Below, piece after piece: positions 55,128-63,936 of a stretch of 64,000 nt of DNA. Position 1 is the stretch's first letter. Each line of letters starts with the position of its first letter. The stretch is from NCBI RefSeq assembly GCF_000212735.1, contig NC_015510.1:8247001-8311000 (forward strand), read 5' to 3'. This DNA comes from Haliscomenobacter hydrossis DSM 1100. Its GTDB lineage: Bacteria > Bacteroidota > Bacteroidia > Chitinophagales > Saprospiraceae. The position numbers and the translations under genes were made by a program. Under the pieces are notes generated by a model. That model saw only the letters and a program-made list of their open reading frames with translations. It was not told where the DNA came from and searched no databases.

Positions 55128-56399
55128 ATGAGTTCAAGCACGACACAGAAAGCAGGCAATTACCTTACTTCGATGATCATCATTGGAGTACTTTTTTTCA
55201 TTTTCGGGTTTGTAACCTGGCTCAATGGAACCCTCATTCCTTTTCTCAAATTGGCTTGTGAATTAAAAACCGATACACAGGCGTTTTTTGTTACCTCTGC
55301 CTTTTACATGGCCTATTTTTTCCTGGCTATTCCCTCTTCCGGCATTTTGCAACGCACTGGTTTTAAGAATGGGATGGCCTTGGGTCTTCTGGTGATGGCT
55401 CTGGGCTCTTTGATCTTTATCCCCGCTGCCAATACGCGCAATTTTGCCCTTTTCCTCACGGGATTGTTTGTACAAGGCGCAGGTTTATCGCTTTTACAAA
55501 CTGCTTCTAACCCCTACATCAGCATCATTGGGCCGATTGAAAGTGCGGCACAACGCATCAGTTTTATGGGGATTTGTAACAAAATTGCGGGTGCGCTGAG
55601 CCCACTTATTTTGGGGGCTATCGTGTTGAAAAATGCATCAAAGCTGGAACAAGACGTGCTGACAGCCACTAGCGAGGTGCAAAAAGCCGCATTGCTGGAT
55701 GAATTGGCTCAAAGGGTGATCATGCCGTACACCATCATGGCGATCATTCTGGTTATTTTAGCGTTTTGGATTCGTCGCTCTGCTTTGCCCGATGTGAACA
55801 TGGAAGCAGATCTGGAAGGTGATGACAAAGTAGCGACCAATAAAACCAGCGTATTCCAGTTTCCTCATTTGCTCTTGGGTTCCTTGTGTATTTTCATGTA
55901 TGTTGGTGCCGAAGTCATGGCGGGGGACGTGATTGGGACTTATGGCAAAAACCTTGGGTTCTCGCTGGATCAGGCCAAATATTTCACTTCATTTACGTTA
56001 ATTTCAATGTTGATTGGCTACATCATCGGTATTGTGGCCATTCCCAAATACATCACCCAGGAAAGCAGTTTGAAATACGCCGCGATCCTCGGGGTAATTT
56101 TTACCATTGCGGCTTTTTTGACCAAAGGGCAAACCTCCGTAACTTTCATTGCCTTGTTGGGCCTGGCGAATGCGCCGATGTGGCCAGCGATATTTCCATT
56201 GGGTATCAACAAGTTGGGCAAGTTTACTAAAATTGGTTCCGCCTTTATGATCATGGGGATTGCCGGTGGGGCGATCATTCCATTGGTTTACGGTGAAATA
56301 TCAAAAAGTCTGGGCTTTCAAATGGCCTTTATGGTGACCATGTTGCCTTGCTATTTGTACGTGTTGTATTATGCGATGGCGGGTTATCGGACAAAATAG
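55128..56399 (+). CDS. MFS sugar permease, FucP/GluP type
   Basis: 423 residues, twelve membrane helices. The FHS family marks are FGFVTWLNGTLIPFLKLACE, AFYMAYFFLAIPSSGILQRT, and GAGLSLLQTASNPYISIIGP. It imports hexoses (glucose, galactose or fucose) with protons. The galactokinase gene that follows, convergent, supports galactose as one substrate. Confidence 0.9.
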   Translation: MSSSTTQKAGNYLTSMIIIGVLFFIFGFVTWLNGTLIPFLKLACELKTDTQAFFVTSAFYMAYFFLAIPSSGILQRTGFKNGMALGLLVMALGSLIFIPAANTRNFALFLTGLFVQGAGLSLLQTASNPYISIIGPIESAAQRISFMGICNKIAGALSPLILGAIVLKNASKLEQDVLTATSEVQKAALLDELAQRVIMPYTIMAIILVILAFWIRRSALPDVNMEADLEGDDKVATNKTSVFQFPHLLLGSLCIFMYVGAEVMAGDVIGTYGKNLGFSLDQAKYFTSFTLISMLIGYIIGIVAIPKYITQESSLKYAAILGVIFTIAAFLTKGQTSVTFIALLGLANAPMWPAIFPLGINKLGKFTKIGSAFMIMGIAGGAIIPLVYGEISKSLGFQMAFMVTMLPCYLYVLYYAMAGYRTK

Positions 56400-56418
56400 T
56401 TTTGAGTCGGTTGAGTAT

Positions 56419-56474
56419 TTTCACCACCTCAGACACCTAAGAACCACTAAGGTTTCTAAGGTGGTGAAAAAATA
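56419..56474. terminator. Hairpin between permease and galactokinase genes
   Basis: TTTTCACCACCT (56419 on) pairs with AGGTGGTGAAAA (to 56471), enclosing CTAAGAA/TTTCTAAG. Strong stem, followed by A-run/T-run on both sides; suits a two-way terminator for the convergent genes. Its words resemble the CACCAC repeats. Confidence 0.7.
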
Positions 56475-56487
56475 TTCCTATTTGTTT

Positions 56488-57660
56488 TTATTCCACCACG
56501 TGTGCTCCTTCACCTGTCACCACCATGTACATACCCAGTTTGTGTTGCATATTAGACAGGTATGCAGGTGCCAATTTTTTGTACAAAGCATCAATGGCAT
56601 CTTTGTGCACCAGGTTGATGGTACAGCCGCCAAATCCACCGCCCATCATGCGTGCGCCCAATACTGCAGGTTCACCTTGAACGGCATCCACCAAAAAGTC
56701 CAATTCAATACAACTCACTTCATACAAATGGCGCAAACCTTCGTGGGTGGCGAACATTTTGAGCCCGAAGGCAGCTAAGTCGCCATTTTTTAAATCCTCA
56801 CAGGCCGCCAGGGTGCGCTGAATTTCTTCGGTAACGTACAGGCAACGGTTATACACTTCTGCGGACAACCTGCTGCGATTGGCTTGAACCATGGCGATGG
56901 GTACGTCGCGCAGCGATTTTGTAGGTGCGCCATAATGTTTTTGGAAAAACCGTACCCCTTCTTCACATTGTGCCCGGCGGGCATTGTAAGCTGAATCGGC
57001 CAAGGAATGTTTAACGCCCGTATCAAACAGCACAATGCGGTAATCGCCCAATTGAATGGGGAAGTATTCAAAGCTCAAATCGCGACAATCCAGGCGAATT
57101 ACATGATTGGCTTTGCCGTGTAGGCTGGCAAACATGTCCATGATGCCACATTTCACCCCGATGAATTCGTTTTCGGATTTTTGGGCCAAAAGCGCCATTT
57201 CCCAGCGGCTGAGCCCCAATTGGTGCAATTCATTCAGGGCGTAAACTACTGCCGATTCCAAAGCCGCAGAAGAGGACATCCCCGAGCCTATCGGCACATC
57301 TCCGGCAACTACACAATCAAATAACGGGATGGGTTTTCCAGATTTTTGCAATTGATCGACAATGCCTAAAATATAATTGGCCCAACGCTGGGGAAGTGGA
57401 ACAATTTGCTGAAAATCAATGTCTACAGATTCATTGAAATCTAGTGAAACCCACTTTCCCTGACTACTGGTGCTAGGCGCAATGGCGATGTATACCGCTT
57501 TGTCTACTGCGGCAGGGAGAACAAAACCCTCGTTGTAATCGGTGTGTTCTCCAATGAGGTTAACCCGACCGGGGGCACACACCACCAGCGGTTGGGTAGA
57601 AAAATGATCCAGAAAAACCTTTTGGACGCTTGTGGCAAGTACTGAGTCGTTTGACGTCAT
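56488..57660 (-). CDS. galK: Galactokinase
   Basis: 390 residues of the GHMP kinase family. Motif 1 CAPGRVNLIGEHTDYNEGFV binds galactose; motif 2 GDVPIGSGMSSSAALESAVV binds ATP phosphates; motif 3 GARMMGGGFGGCTINLVHKD. The base Asp lies in KCGIMDMFASLHGKA. First step of the Leloir pathway. galE and galT are not in view. Confidence 0.94.
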   Translation of the reverse strand: MTSNDSVLATSVQKVFLDHFSTQPLVVCAPGRVNLIGEHTDYNEGFVLPAAVDKAVYIAIAPSTSSQGKWVSLDFNESVDIDFQQIVPLPQRWANYILGIVDQLQKSGKPIPLFDCVVAGDVPIGSGMSSSAALESAVVYALNELHQLGLSRWEMALLAQKSENEFIGVKCGIMDMFASLHGKANHVIRLDCRDLSFEYFPIQLGDYRIVLFDTGVKHSLADSAYNARRAQCEEGVRFFQKHYGAPTKSLRDVPIAMVQANRSRLSAEVYNRCLYVTEEIQRTLAACEDLKNGDLAAFGLKMFATHEGLRHLYEVSCIELDFLVDAVQGEPAVLGARMMGGGFGGCTINLVHKDAIDALYKKLAPAYLSNMQHKLGMYMVVTGEGAHVVE

Positions 57661-57732
57661 GGTTGCTGTTTTTGAGCTTTTTGGCTTGAGTTGATGCGTC
57701 GCAAGATGCTCATTTTAGCTGAGGAATTAAAT

Positions 57733-57769
57733 AAAAAAAGCCCAATCGAAGCAAATCGATTGGGCTTTT
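57733..57769 (-). terminator. Intrinsic terminator of the Rieske lipoprotein gene
   Basis: Stem AAAAGCCCAATCG / CGATTGGGCTTTT with an 8-base loop, then a run of seven Ts on the minus strand (A-run 57733-57739), 23 bases past the stop at 57792. Confidence 0.85.
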
Positions 57770-57791
57770 ACGCTTGTATCAGGTCTTTTTA

Positions 57792-58220
57792 TCAAGAAAA
57801 TACCCGCAAGTTTGTGCCTGACAATTCGGTCTTATACTGTTTCAAGGAACTGCTTGCCGGGCCATTGAGCACACCTCCTGATTCCGAAAACGTAGAACCG
57901 TGATTGGGGCAGTAAAAGCGTTGGTTGTTGCCTTGGAACTGCAGCAGGGTACCTTGATGGGTGCAAGCTGCAGCTACTGCGATGTAGGCACCAGCGGTGG
58001 TTCTGGCCACAATGACTCCATCTTTTATCAAAAAGCCACCATTGTTGGTCAATGCGGCATTGCCTGCATCGCTGAGGTTGAGGGTGAAATCTACGCCGGA
58101 GCCACCAGTACTTCCACCAGGGGTAACGCCTGATTCTTTGGCGCAGCCGCCCAGACAAGAAAGGGCAACCGTGCCACCAACAGTAAGCCCAAGCAGGCTC
58201 ATAAATTCTTTTCGATCCAT
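57792..58220 (-). CDS. Rieske [2Fe-2S] lipoprotein
   Basis: 142 residues with a twin-arginine-poor lipoprotein signal (MDRKEFMSLLGLTVGGTVAL, then a lipobox ending GGCAK). A glycine/serine linker follows, then a Rieske domain with both cluster-binding boxes: ACTHQGTLL (C-x-H) and YCPNHGSTF (C-x-x-H). Small soluble Rieske proteins of this kind carry electrons in the periplasm; the partner is unknown. It is a single gene ending at a clear terminator. Confidence 0.88.
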   Translation of the reverse strand: MDRKEFMSLLGLTVGGTVALSCLGGCAKESGVTPGGSTGGSGVDFTLNLSDAGNAALTNNGGFLIKDGVIVARTTAGAYIAVAAACTHQGTLLQFQGNNQRFYCPNHGSTFSESGGVLNGPASSSLKQYKTELSGTNLRVFS

Positions 58221-58396
58221 AATCTCTTGTTGATAAGTTAAAAGTCCTTTTTAAGAGTACGAGCTGAGTTACATTTTGGATGTTGAAAAAATCCAGAAAT
58301 AACCAAATCCGTACCATCAGGTTTCAACACCATTACTGCGAAATGGAAAGAAGGGTTGCCTGTAGCAAGATAACTTTTTGATAAATGGTCGAAAAT

Positions 58397-59203
58397 TTAG
58401 GACAGCAGTATAGCCATTTGTGCCTGTAGTTCGGCTGCTGCCTCCCGGGCTTTTGTGGCAAAATCAAGACCGGATCCAGCGTAGATGATCCCTCTGGAAG
58501 CATTGACCAATAGACCAATATCTTCGTTAAGGCCGTAATGGCAGAGCGCTTCCAAATCACCTCCCTGGGCACCAACTCCGGGCACGAGTAAAAAATGATC
58601 AGGGGCGATTTTGCGGATGTCGGCAAATTTTTCGGGATGGGTAGCGCCGACGACGAACATCAAATTTTCGGGGGTGCCCCAGGTCATGGCCTGACGCATT
58701 ACTTTTTCAAAAAGAGGGGTAGATTGGTCCTGTAAGCCAAATTGAAAATCAGTACTTCCGGCATTGGAAGTCAGGGCCAGCAGAATGACCCATTTGTTGG
58801 GAAAATCGAAAAAAGGTTGCACCGAGTCGGACCCCATGTAAGGAGCTACGGTAACGGAATCAAAGGAATACGTTTCGAAAAAGGTCTGGGCGTACAAGCG
58901 GGAGGTATTGCCAATGTCACCCCGTTTGGCGTCAGCTATGGTAAAATGTTCATTTCCAATGTAATCAACAGTTTTTTGCAAGGATACCCAACCTTGAGGC
59001 CCTCTGGCTTCATAAAAAGCGAGGTTGGGTTTATAGGCTACACACAGATCTCGTGTAGCATCGATGATGGCCTTATTGAATTCAAAAACTGGATCTTCGG
59101 CATCCATCAAGTGGGCTGGAATTTTGGCCCATTCTGTATCCAGCCCCACGCACAAAAAAGACTTTTTAAGGCGAATTTGGGCAATTAATTCTTGTCTATT
59201 CAT
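58397..59203 (-). CDS. pyrF: Orotidine 5'-phosphate decarboxylase, type 2
   Basis: 268 residues, longer than the E. coli type, as for the Mycobacterium/Bacteroidota type-2 group. Marks: [27 protein letters not shown], the active-site [19 protein letters not shown], and [16 protein letters not shown]. It makes UMP in pyrimidine synthesis. It follows the nifU-like gene by 10 bases on the same strand. Confidence 0.93.
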   Translation of the reverse strand: MNRQELIAQIRLKKSFLCVGLDTEWAKIPAHLMDAEDPVFEFNKAIIDATRDLCVAYKPNLAFYEARGPQGWVSLQKTVDYIGNEHFTIADAKRGDIGNTSRLYAQTFFETYSFDSVTVAPYMGSDSVQPFFDFPNKWVILLALTSNAGSTDFQFGLQDQSTPLFEKVMRQAMTWGTPENLMFVVGATHPEKFADIRKIAPDHFLLVPGVGAQGGDLEALCHYGLNEDIGLLVNASRGIIYAGSGLDFATKAREAAAELQAQMAILLS

Positions 59204-59213
59204 CGCATAATAC

Positions 59214-59468
59214 TTACAAAACCAGTCCGTTCACGGCTTCTACGCCAGTAATTTCGGGTACTTTTACCCGGATGGCTTGTTCAATGCCCGCCCGCATGGT
59301 CATAATCGACATGTTGCAGTTCTGGCAATTACCCAACCACTTGATTTTGACGACTTTTTCATCCGTGACGTCTACTACTTCAACGTTACCTCCATCCACT
59401 GCAAGGTGAGGACGGACTTCGTTGAGGGCTAGATCGATTCTGGATATCAGCTCGGATTTTGTTTCCAT
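59214..59468 (-). CDS. NifU C-terminal domain Fe-S scaffold protein
   Basis: 84 residues from ATG 59468 ([20 protein letters not shown]). Conserved [20 protein letters not shown] and the cysteine pair [20 protein letters not shown] (C-x-x-C), then [15 protein letters not shown]. Such Nfu-type proteins carry and deliver [4Fe-4S] clusters. The Mrp gene, another Fe-S carrier, lies just upstream on the same strand, so this is a small Fe-S delivery group. Confidence 0.88.
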   Translation of the reverse strand: METKSELISRIDLALNEVRPHLAVDGGNVEVVDVTDEKVVKIKWLGNCQNCNMSIMTMRAGIEQAIRVKVPEITGVEAVNGLVL

Positions 59469-59485
59469 GGTTTTTTTGGTCAATC

Positions 59486-59648
59486 CCACGGATAAATTCG
59501 TGGGTAGTATCCTTTTGTGCCCCCTCGAATTTATTCGTGGGTTGGCGGTTAAATGCTATTGAGAACTTGAATACAATCTGATGAGCTGTCGCCAGCACAC
59601 CCTAACACACACTCAAACGCACACCCATTCTTGTGGGTTGGCGGTTAA
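59486..59648. repeat. GTGGGTTGGCGGTTAA direct repeat with CCCACGGATAAATTCGTGGG hairpin
   Basis: The 16-base word GTGGGTTGGCGGTTAA occurs at 59537-59552 and again at 59633-59648, 96 bases apart. The first copy follows hairpins made of CCCACG/CGTGGG (59486-59542); the second follows CACACCCATTCTTGTGGG (59620-59638). Between the copies is a CA-rich tract. This fills the mrp-nifU gap. Confidence 0.75.
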
Positions 59649-59654
59649 GTATTG

Positions 59655-60752
59655 CTACTGGGCCATTTTTACTACTTGTGTAGGGGCTATGGTTTCGTTG
59701 CGTATGGCCACCTGGCGGGCTACATTTTTGGCTACATTCAAAAAAGCCTCTCGCGAAATGGGGTCTTCCTCATCCAGGATGATTGGGCGGCCACCGTCAC
59801 CAGCTTCCCGAATGCCTTGCACCAATGGGACTTGACCCAGCAGTACAGTATTGTTGACGAGGGCCAGTTTTTTACCTCCCCCTTGTCCAAAAATCAGGTA
59901 TTTATGGTCGGGCAATTCTTTGGGTGTAAACCAGGACATATTTTCCACCACACCAAGGAGCGGTACGGCCACACCAGGCAGCTGGAACATATTGGAAGCC
60001 TTCACCGCATCAATAACCGCTACTTCTTGTGGGGTAGTCACGATAATTGCACCCGTGACCGGCACCGTTTGCACCAAGGTCAATTGTACATCTCCCGTTC
60101 CGGGAGGCAAATCAACCACCAGATAGTCGAGTTCAGGCCACAGGCAATCGTTGAAAAATTGCTTGATGATCCCGGCGAGGCGAGGCCCCCGCAATACCAC
60201 CGCTTGTTCTGGCTCAATAATGAATCCAATGGACATCAGGGCAATGCCATAAGCATCGAGAGGAACCATTTTGGGCTGACCATACACATCGCGCACCTTG
60301 GGGCGTTGTCCCTGTAAACCGAACATTGTTGGAACCGAAGGGCCATAGATATCGGCATCCACCAAACCTACTCTGGCACCCAGCATTTGCAAACCCAGCG
60401 CGAGATTGGCGGCAATGGTAGATTTTCCAACACCACCTTTGCCAGATGCTACGGCGATCACATTTTTTACTTGTGGCAACGCACTGGTTTGTTGTTGAGG
60501 ATCGGCGGTCCTCGACATCATGTGAACGTGTACCTTTGCCTGGGGGTAAACCTCGGCAATGGCACCTTGACAGGCGAAATTCAGCTCGGATTTGTGCTGG
60601 GCGTTGAGGGAAGCCAGTTCAAGCGTAAAGCTGATGGAATCACCTTCAATGTTTAGATCCCGTACCATATTGGCTGTAATCAGGTCTTGACCAGTTACAG
60701 GATCACTAACTTTGGCCAAAGCCCTGACAACACTTGATGTATCTATCGACAT
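59655..60752 (-). CDS. Mrp/NBP35-type P-loop Fe-S carrier ATPase (ApbC)
   Basis: 365 residues from ATG 60752. An N-terminal MIP18/DUF59-like domain (SVVRALAKVSDPVTGQDLIT, NFACQGAIAEVYPQA) precedes the P-loop: IAVASGKGGVGKSTIAANLA. Others: VDADIYGPSVPTMFG, YLVVDLPPGTGDVQLTLVQT, and a TTPQEVAVIDA stretch. The C-terminal C-x-x-C of many Mrp proteins is not present: the region reads ENMSWFTPKELPDHKYLIFG. It probably transfers [4Fe-4S] clusters to apoproteins. Confidence 0.9.
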   Translation of the reverse strand: MSIDTSSVVRALAKVSDPVTGQDLITANMVRDLNIEGDSISFTLELASLNAQHKSELNFACQGAIAEVYPQAKVHVHMMSRTADPQQQTSALPQVKNVIAVASGKGGVGKSTIAANLALGLQMLGARVGLVDADIYGPSVPTMFGLQGQRPKVRDVYGQPKMVPLDAYGIALMSIGFIIEPEQAVVLRGPRLAGIIKQFFNDCLWPELDYLVVDLPPGTGDVQLTLVQTVPVTGAIIVTTPQEVAVIDAVKASNMFQLPGVAVPLLGVVENMSWFTPKELPDHKYLIFGQGGGKKLALVNNTVLLGQVPLVQGIREAGDGGRPIILDEEDPISREAFLNVAKNVARQVAIRNETIAPTQVVKMAQ

Positions 60753-60775
60753 TTCTTGAAACACATTAACGGATG

Positions 60776-60783
60776 CAAAAGTA
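60776..60783 (-). promoter_or_regulatory. -7 box of the mrp gene
   Basis: TACTTTTG on the minus strand, 23 bases before ATG 60752, supporting that start over the longer frame at 60794. No clean -33 partner. Confidence 0.45.
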
Positions 60784-60852
60784 AAACAATTCACAGCAAA
60801 AAAGAGTTTTTCAAATACTCTTTCCCACTTCCGCTTTTAAACAAGCTCTTAT

Positions 60853-60860
60853 TACCTTTG
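60853..60860 (+). promoter_or_regulatory. -7 box of the ribF-glycosyltransferase gene
   Basis: TACCTTTG ends 7 bases before ATG 60868 (TACCTTTGCAGCACCATG), so the transcript would be nearly leaderless. This arrangement is common for Bacteroidota genes. Confidence 0.5.
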
Positions 60861-60867
60861 CAGCACC

Positions 60868-62862
60868 ATGAGAGTTCACCGCGACCTTAACGATCTGCCG
60901 GATTTCAAAAATGCCGTTGTTACCATTGGTTCTTTCGACGGCGTACATCAAGGGCATCAAAGCATTATTGAACAAGTAAGGCAAATTGCCTTGCGCTACG
61001 GAGGTGAAAGTGTAGTCATCACTTTTCATCCTCATCCCCGTTCGATTGTTTTTCCCAAGGATACCTCCCTGCGCCTGATTACGACCACTGAAGAAAAAAT
61101 CGAGCTTTTTGAACGCTACCATATCGACCATTTGGTGATTGTGCCGTTTACGGTAGAGTTTTCCCAAATGAGTGCCGACGAGTACATCGAGAAGTTTTTG
61201 GTGGAAAAATTTCACCCCAAATGTATCGTCATTGGATACGATCACCGCTTTGGACTAAGTCGACAAGGCGATATTCATTACCTCCGGTGGCATTGTGAGC
61301 GTTTTGGTTACGAAGTTGTCGAAATAGAACCCCGTCAGGTGGACGACATGACGGTAAGCTCCACCAAAATTCGCAGGGCACTGGAAAACTGTGAAGTAAA
61401 AGCCGCTGCCCAATTGATGGGGCACTACTTTCCACTTTCAGGTGTGGTGGTTAAAGGTCAACAAATTGGCCGTACCCTTGGTTTTCCGACGGCCAATATC
61501 GAGCTAAATGAGCGGTTCAAACTTATTCCCCCGGATGGTATTTATGCGGTAAAAGTGTCGATCAATGCCCAGCAATACCGCGGAATGCTGTACATGGGCA
61601 CCCGCCCTACGCTGAAGCAGTACCACAACCGTACCATTGAAGTCAATATTTTTGATTTTAATCAGGACATTTACGAACAAAAAATCACGCTGGAACTGGT
61701 CGACTTCATTCGGCATGATCAAAAATATGCGCAACTGAGCGATTTGGCCAAACAATTGGAACAGGATAAAATAGCTGTTGAAAAGGTTTTGCTGGAAGCT
61801 CTCGATGAAGATTTGGGTCCGCTGGAGCACTTTCCCAAGGTGGCGGTGGTGATTTTGAACTACAACGGTCGTGCCTATCTGCAACGTTTTTTGCCCATAC
61901 TCTTCAACAGCACCTACCCCAATCTGGAGATTATTGTGGCCGATAATGCTTCGACGGACGATTCCATCGAATTTTTAGAAGAGCATTACCCCCAATTGCG
62001 CTTGATCGAACTGCCCGAAAACTATGGCTATGCCGGCGGATACAACGAAGCTTTGCGCCAGGTCAGTGGGGTGGATTATTACGTTTTGCTCAACTCCGAT
62101 ATCGAAGTTACTTCCGGCTGGATCGAGCCCATCATCCAGATCATGGAAAAAGACCTAAATATTGGTGCAGTGCAGCCTAAAATCCTGTCTTTTGCACACC
62201 GTGATACGTTTGAATACGCCGGTGCATCGGGCGGTTGGTTAGACACGCTGGGTTACCCTTTTTGTCGCGGGCGTATTTTTGCCCACACCGAAAAAGATAC
62301 CGGACAATACAACAGCACCTGTGAAATTTTCTGGGCAACCGGGGCGGCTTTGTTCATTCGTGCGGAGTTGTTTCACAACATTGGCGGTTTTGATCAGGAC
62401 TATTTCGCCCACGCTGAAGAAATTGACCTCTGCTGGCGTTTGAAACGGGCCGGGTACAAAATAGTGGTGCGGCCACAATCCGTAGTGTACCACGTGGGCG
62501 GAGGCACCCTTTCGTACAACACACCGCGCAAAACTTACCTCAATTTCCGCAATACCCTTTACACCATTTACAAAAATGAATCGGCCAGCAAGTTGCTTTG
62601 GTTGTTGCCCTTAAGGTTGATTCTGGACGGTTTGGCGGCAGGGTTGTTTTTATCACAAGGTCGTCTGGATCACATCCGCTCCATTGTACAGGCGCATTGG
62701 AGTTTTTTCCCAAAGTTACCTGCGTTGCGTAAAAAACGTCGCGAAGCCGCTGAAAGGGTTGAAAAGTGCCGTATTCATGCTGAAAACCATCAAGGGCGTT
62801 ATCCCAGATCGATTGCAATGGATTATTATGGCCGGAGAAAACGCCGTTTTGAAGACTTATGA
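60868..62862 (+). CDS. Fusion of bifunctional riboflavin kinase/FAD synthetase (RibF) with a family 2 glycosyltransferase
   Basis: 664 residues in one frame. Residues 1-~310 are a complete RibF: FMN adenylyltransferase start VVTIGSFDGVHQGHQSIIEQ, ITFHPHPRSIVF, DDMTVSSTKIRRAL; riboflavin kinase QQIGRTLGFPTANIEL and GMLYMGTRPTLKQYHNRTIE. Residues ~325-664 are a complete GT2: KVAVVILNYNGRAYLQRFLP, IIVADNASTDDSIEFLEEHY, YYVLLNSDIEVTSGWIEPII, FWATGAALFIRAELFHNIGG, FDQDYFAHAEEIDLCWRLKR. The join (EALDEDLGPLEHFPK) has no stop or frameshift. RibF makes FMN and FAD in the cytosol; the GT2 part resembles rhamnosyl/cell-wall transferases with C-terminal amphipathic helices. No link between the two activities is known to me. 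Confidence 0.88.
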   Translation: MRVHRDLNDLPDFKNAVVTIGSFDGVHQGHQSIIEQVRQIALRYGGESVVITFHPHPRSIVFPKDTSLRLITTTEEKIELFERYHIDHLVIVPFTVEFSQMSADEYIEKFLVEKFHPKCIVIGYDHRFGLSRQGDIHYLRWHCERFGYEVVEIEPRQVDDMTVSSTKIRRALENCEVKAAAQLMGHYFPLSGVVVKGQQIGRTLGFPTANIELNERFKLIPPDGIYAVKVSINAQQYRGMLYMGTRPTLKQYHNRTIEVNIFDFNQDIYEQKITLELVDFIRHDQKYAQLSDLAKQLEQDKIAVEKVLLEALDEDLGPLEHFPKVAVVILNYNGRAYLQRFLPILFNSTYPNLEIIVADNASTDDSIEFLEEHYPQLRLIELPENYGYAGGYNEALRQVSGVDYYVLLNSDIEVTSGWIEPIIQIMEKDLNIGAVQPKILSFAHRDTFEYAGASGGWLDTLGYPFCRGRIFAHTEKDTGQYNSTCEIFWATGAALFIRAELFHNIGGFDQDYFAHAEEIDLCWRLKRAGYKIVVRPQSVVYHVGGGTLSYNTPRKTYLNFRNTLYTIYKNESASKLLWLLPLRLILDGLAAGLFLSQGRLDHIRSIVQAHWSFFPKLPALRKKRREAAERVEKCRIHAENHQGRYPRSIAMDYYGRRKRRFEDL

Positions 62863-63590
62863 AAGCACATCCACTAAAAATTATCCACGTTGATGAGCAC
62901 ATCATCGTGTGTGAAAAACCTTCCGGCTTGTTGAGTATTCCCGATCGTTTTGATCAGGAAAAGCCCAACTTGTACCACCTTCTGGAGGCGCAATACGGCC
63001 AGGTCTGGATTGTGCACCGCATTGACCGCGAAACCAGTGGGATTCTGGTTTTTGCCCGCAATGAAGATGCCCACCGTGCACTTAACCAGCAGTTTTTGGA
63101 CCGCAGTGTAGAAAAAATATACCTGGCTCTCGTCGAAGGAAGGCCAATGCCACCCACCGGCGAAATCAACAAGGCCATTGCCCCACATCCGAGTATTGCG
63201 GGAAAAATGATCACCAGCGGTAAAGGCAAATCAGCGCTGACCTTGTACAAGGTAGTGGATACCTACAAGGCTTATGCCCTGGTGGAAGCGGACATCAAGA
63301 CTGGTCGTACCCACCAGATTCGGGTACATTTTGCGAGCATCGGACACCCCTTGGCCGTAGACCCCGTGTACGGTAAACGGGCCGCATTTTTCCTTTCGGA
63401 GATCAAAACGCACCGCTTCAATTTGAAAAAAGACCAGGATGAAGAACAAGCACTGGTGAGCCGCTTGACCCTCCATGCCCACAAATTGACCCTGGATCAC
63501 CCGGCTACGGGTGAGCGCATGGCGTTTACGTGTGAGTTGCCGAAAGATTTTCGGGCATTGTTGAGTCAGTTGGATAAGTGGGGGAGGTGA
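62859..63590 (+). CDS. RluA-family RNA pseudouridine synthase
   Basis: 243 residues. It starts ATGA-overlapped with the fusion gene. Catalytic Asp in WIVHRIDRETSGILVFARNE (H-R-x-D). Others: KSALTLYKVVDTYKAYALVE, EADIKTGRTHQIRVHFASIG, HPLAVDPVYGK. No S4 domain at the N-terminus, so it is the short form. Modifies uridine in rRNA or tRNA; site not predictable. Confidence 0.9.
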   Translation: MKAHPLKIIHVDEHIIVCEKPSGLLSIPDRFDQEKPNLYHLLEAQYGQVWIVHRIDRETSGILVFARNEDAHRALNQQFLDRSVEKIYLALVEGRPMPPTGEINKAIAPHPSIAGKMITSGKGKSALTLYKVVDTYKAYALVEADIKTGRTHQIRVHFASIGHPLAVDPVYGKRAAFFLSEIKTHRFNLKKDQDEEQALVSRLTLHAHKLTLDHPATGERMAFTCELPKDFRALLSQLDKWGR

Positions 63591-63595
63591 GGGGT

Positions 63596-63627
63596 ATTGG
63601 GATTGTTGGGTGTTTTTTGTATATTTG
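63596..63627 (+). promoter_or_regulatory. Bacteroidota sigma-A promoter of the AbiE-like pair
   Basis: ATTG at 63596-63599, 20-base spacer, TATATTTG at 63620-63627; about 12 bases to ATG 63646 after the expected start. Confidence 0.6.
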
Positions 63628-63645
63628 ATGTAGAAAAAAACAAGA

Positions 63646-63936
63646 ATGGATTTAACTCTTCGGCCAAATTTATTTTGGGATGTAGACGTCCAAACCATTG
63701 ATCTCCAAAAACACAAAACCTCAGTTATTGAGCGTATTGTAACCAGGGGACGCTGGACGGAATTCCTGGAAATCTTGCAATTCTATGGAAAACCTACAGT
63801 AAAGGAAGTTATGCTCAACGCACGTTGGCTAGACAAGAGAACACTAGCTTTTTGTAGTGCCATTTTTAATACGCCCAGCTCAGAATTTAGATGTTACAAA
63901 CTCGCACAGTTGAACCCGGAACATTGGGATTATTAA
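63646..63936 (+). CDS. DUF6922-like protein, probable antitoxin partner of an AbiEii-type toxin
   Basis: 96 residues: MDLTLRPNLFWDVDVQTIDL, an arginine/lysine-rich helix (VIERIVTRGRWTEFLEILQF), then YGKPTVKEVMLNARWLDKRT with helix-turn-helix character, and an end YKLAQLNPEHWDY. This pattern is that of small proteins encoded directly before nucleotidyltransferase toxins in Bacteroidota. The toxin frame starts inside this gene (46-base overlap), as in tightly coupled pairs. Function inferred from context. Confidence 0.68.
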   Translation: MDLTLRPNLFWDVDVQTIDLQKHKTSVIERIVTRGRWTEFLEILQFYGKPTVKEVMLNARWLDKRTLAFCSAIFNTPSSEFRCYKLAQLNPEHWDY

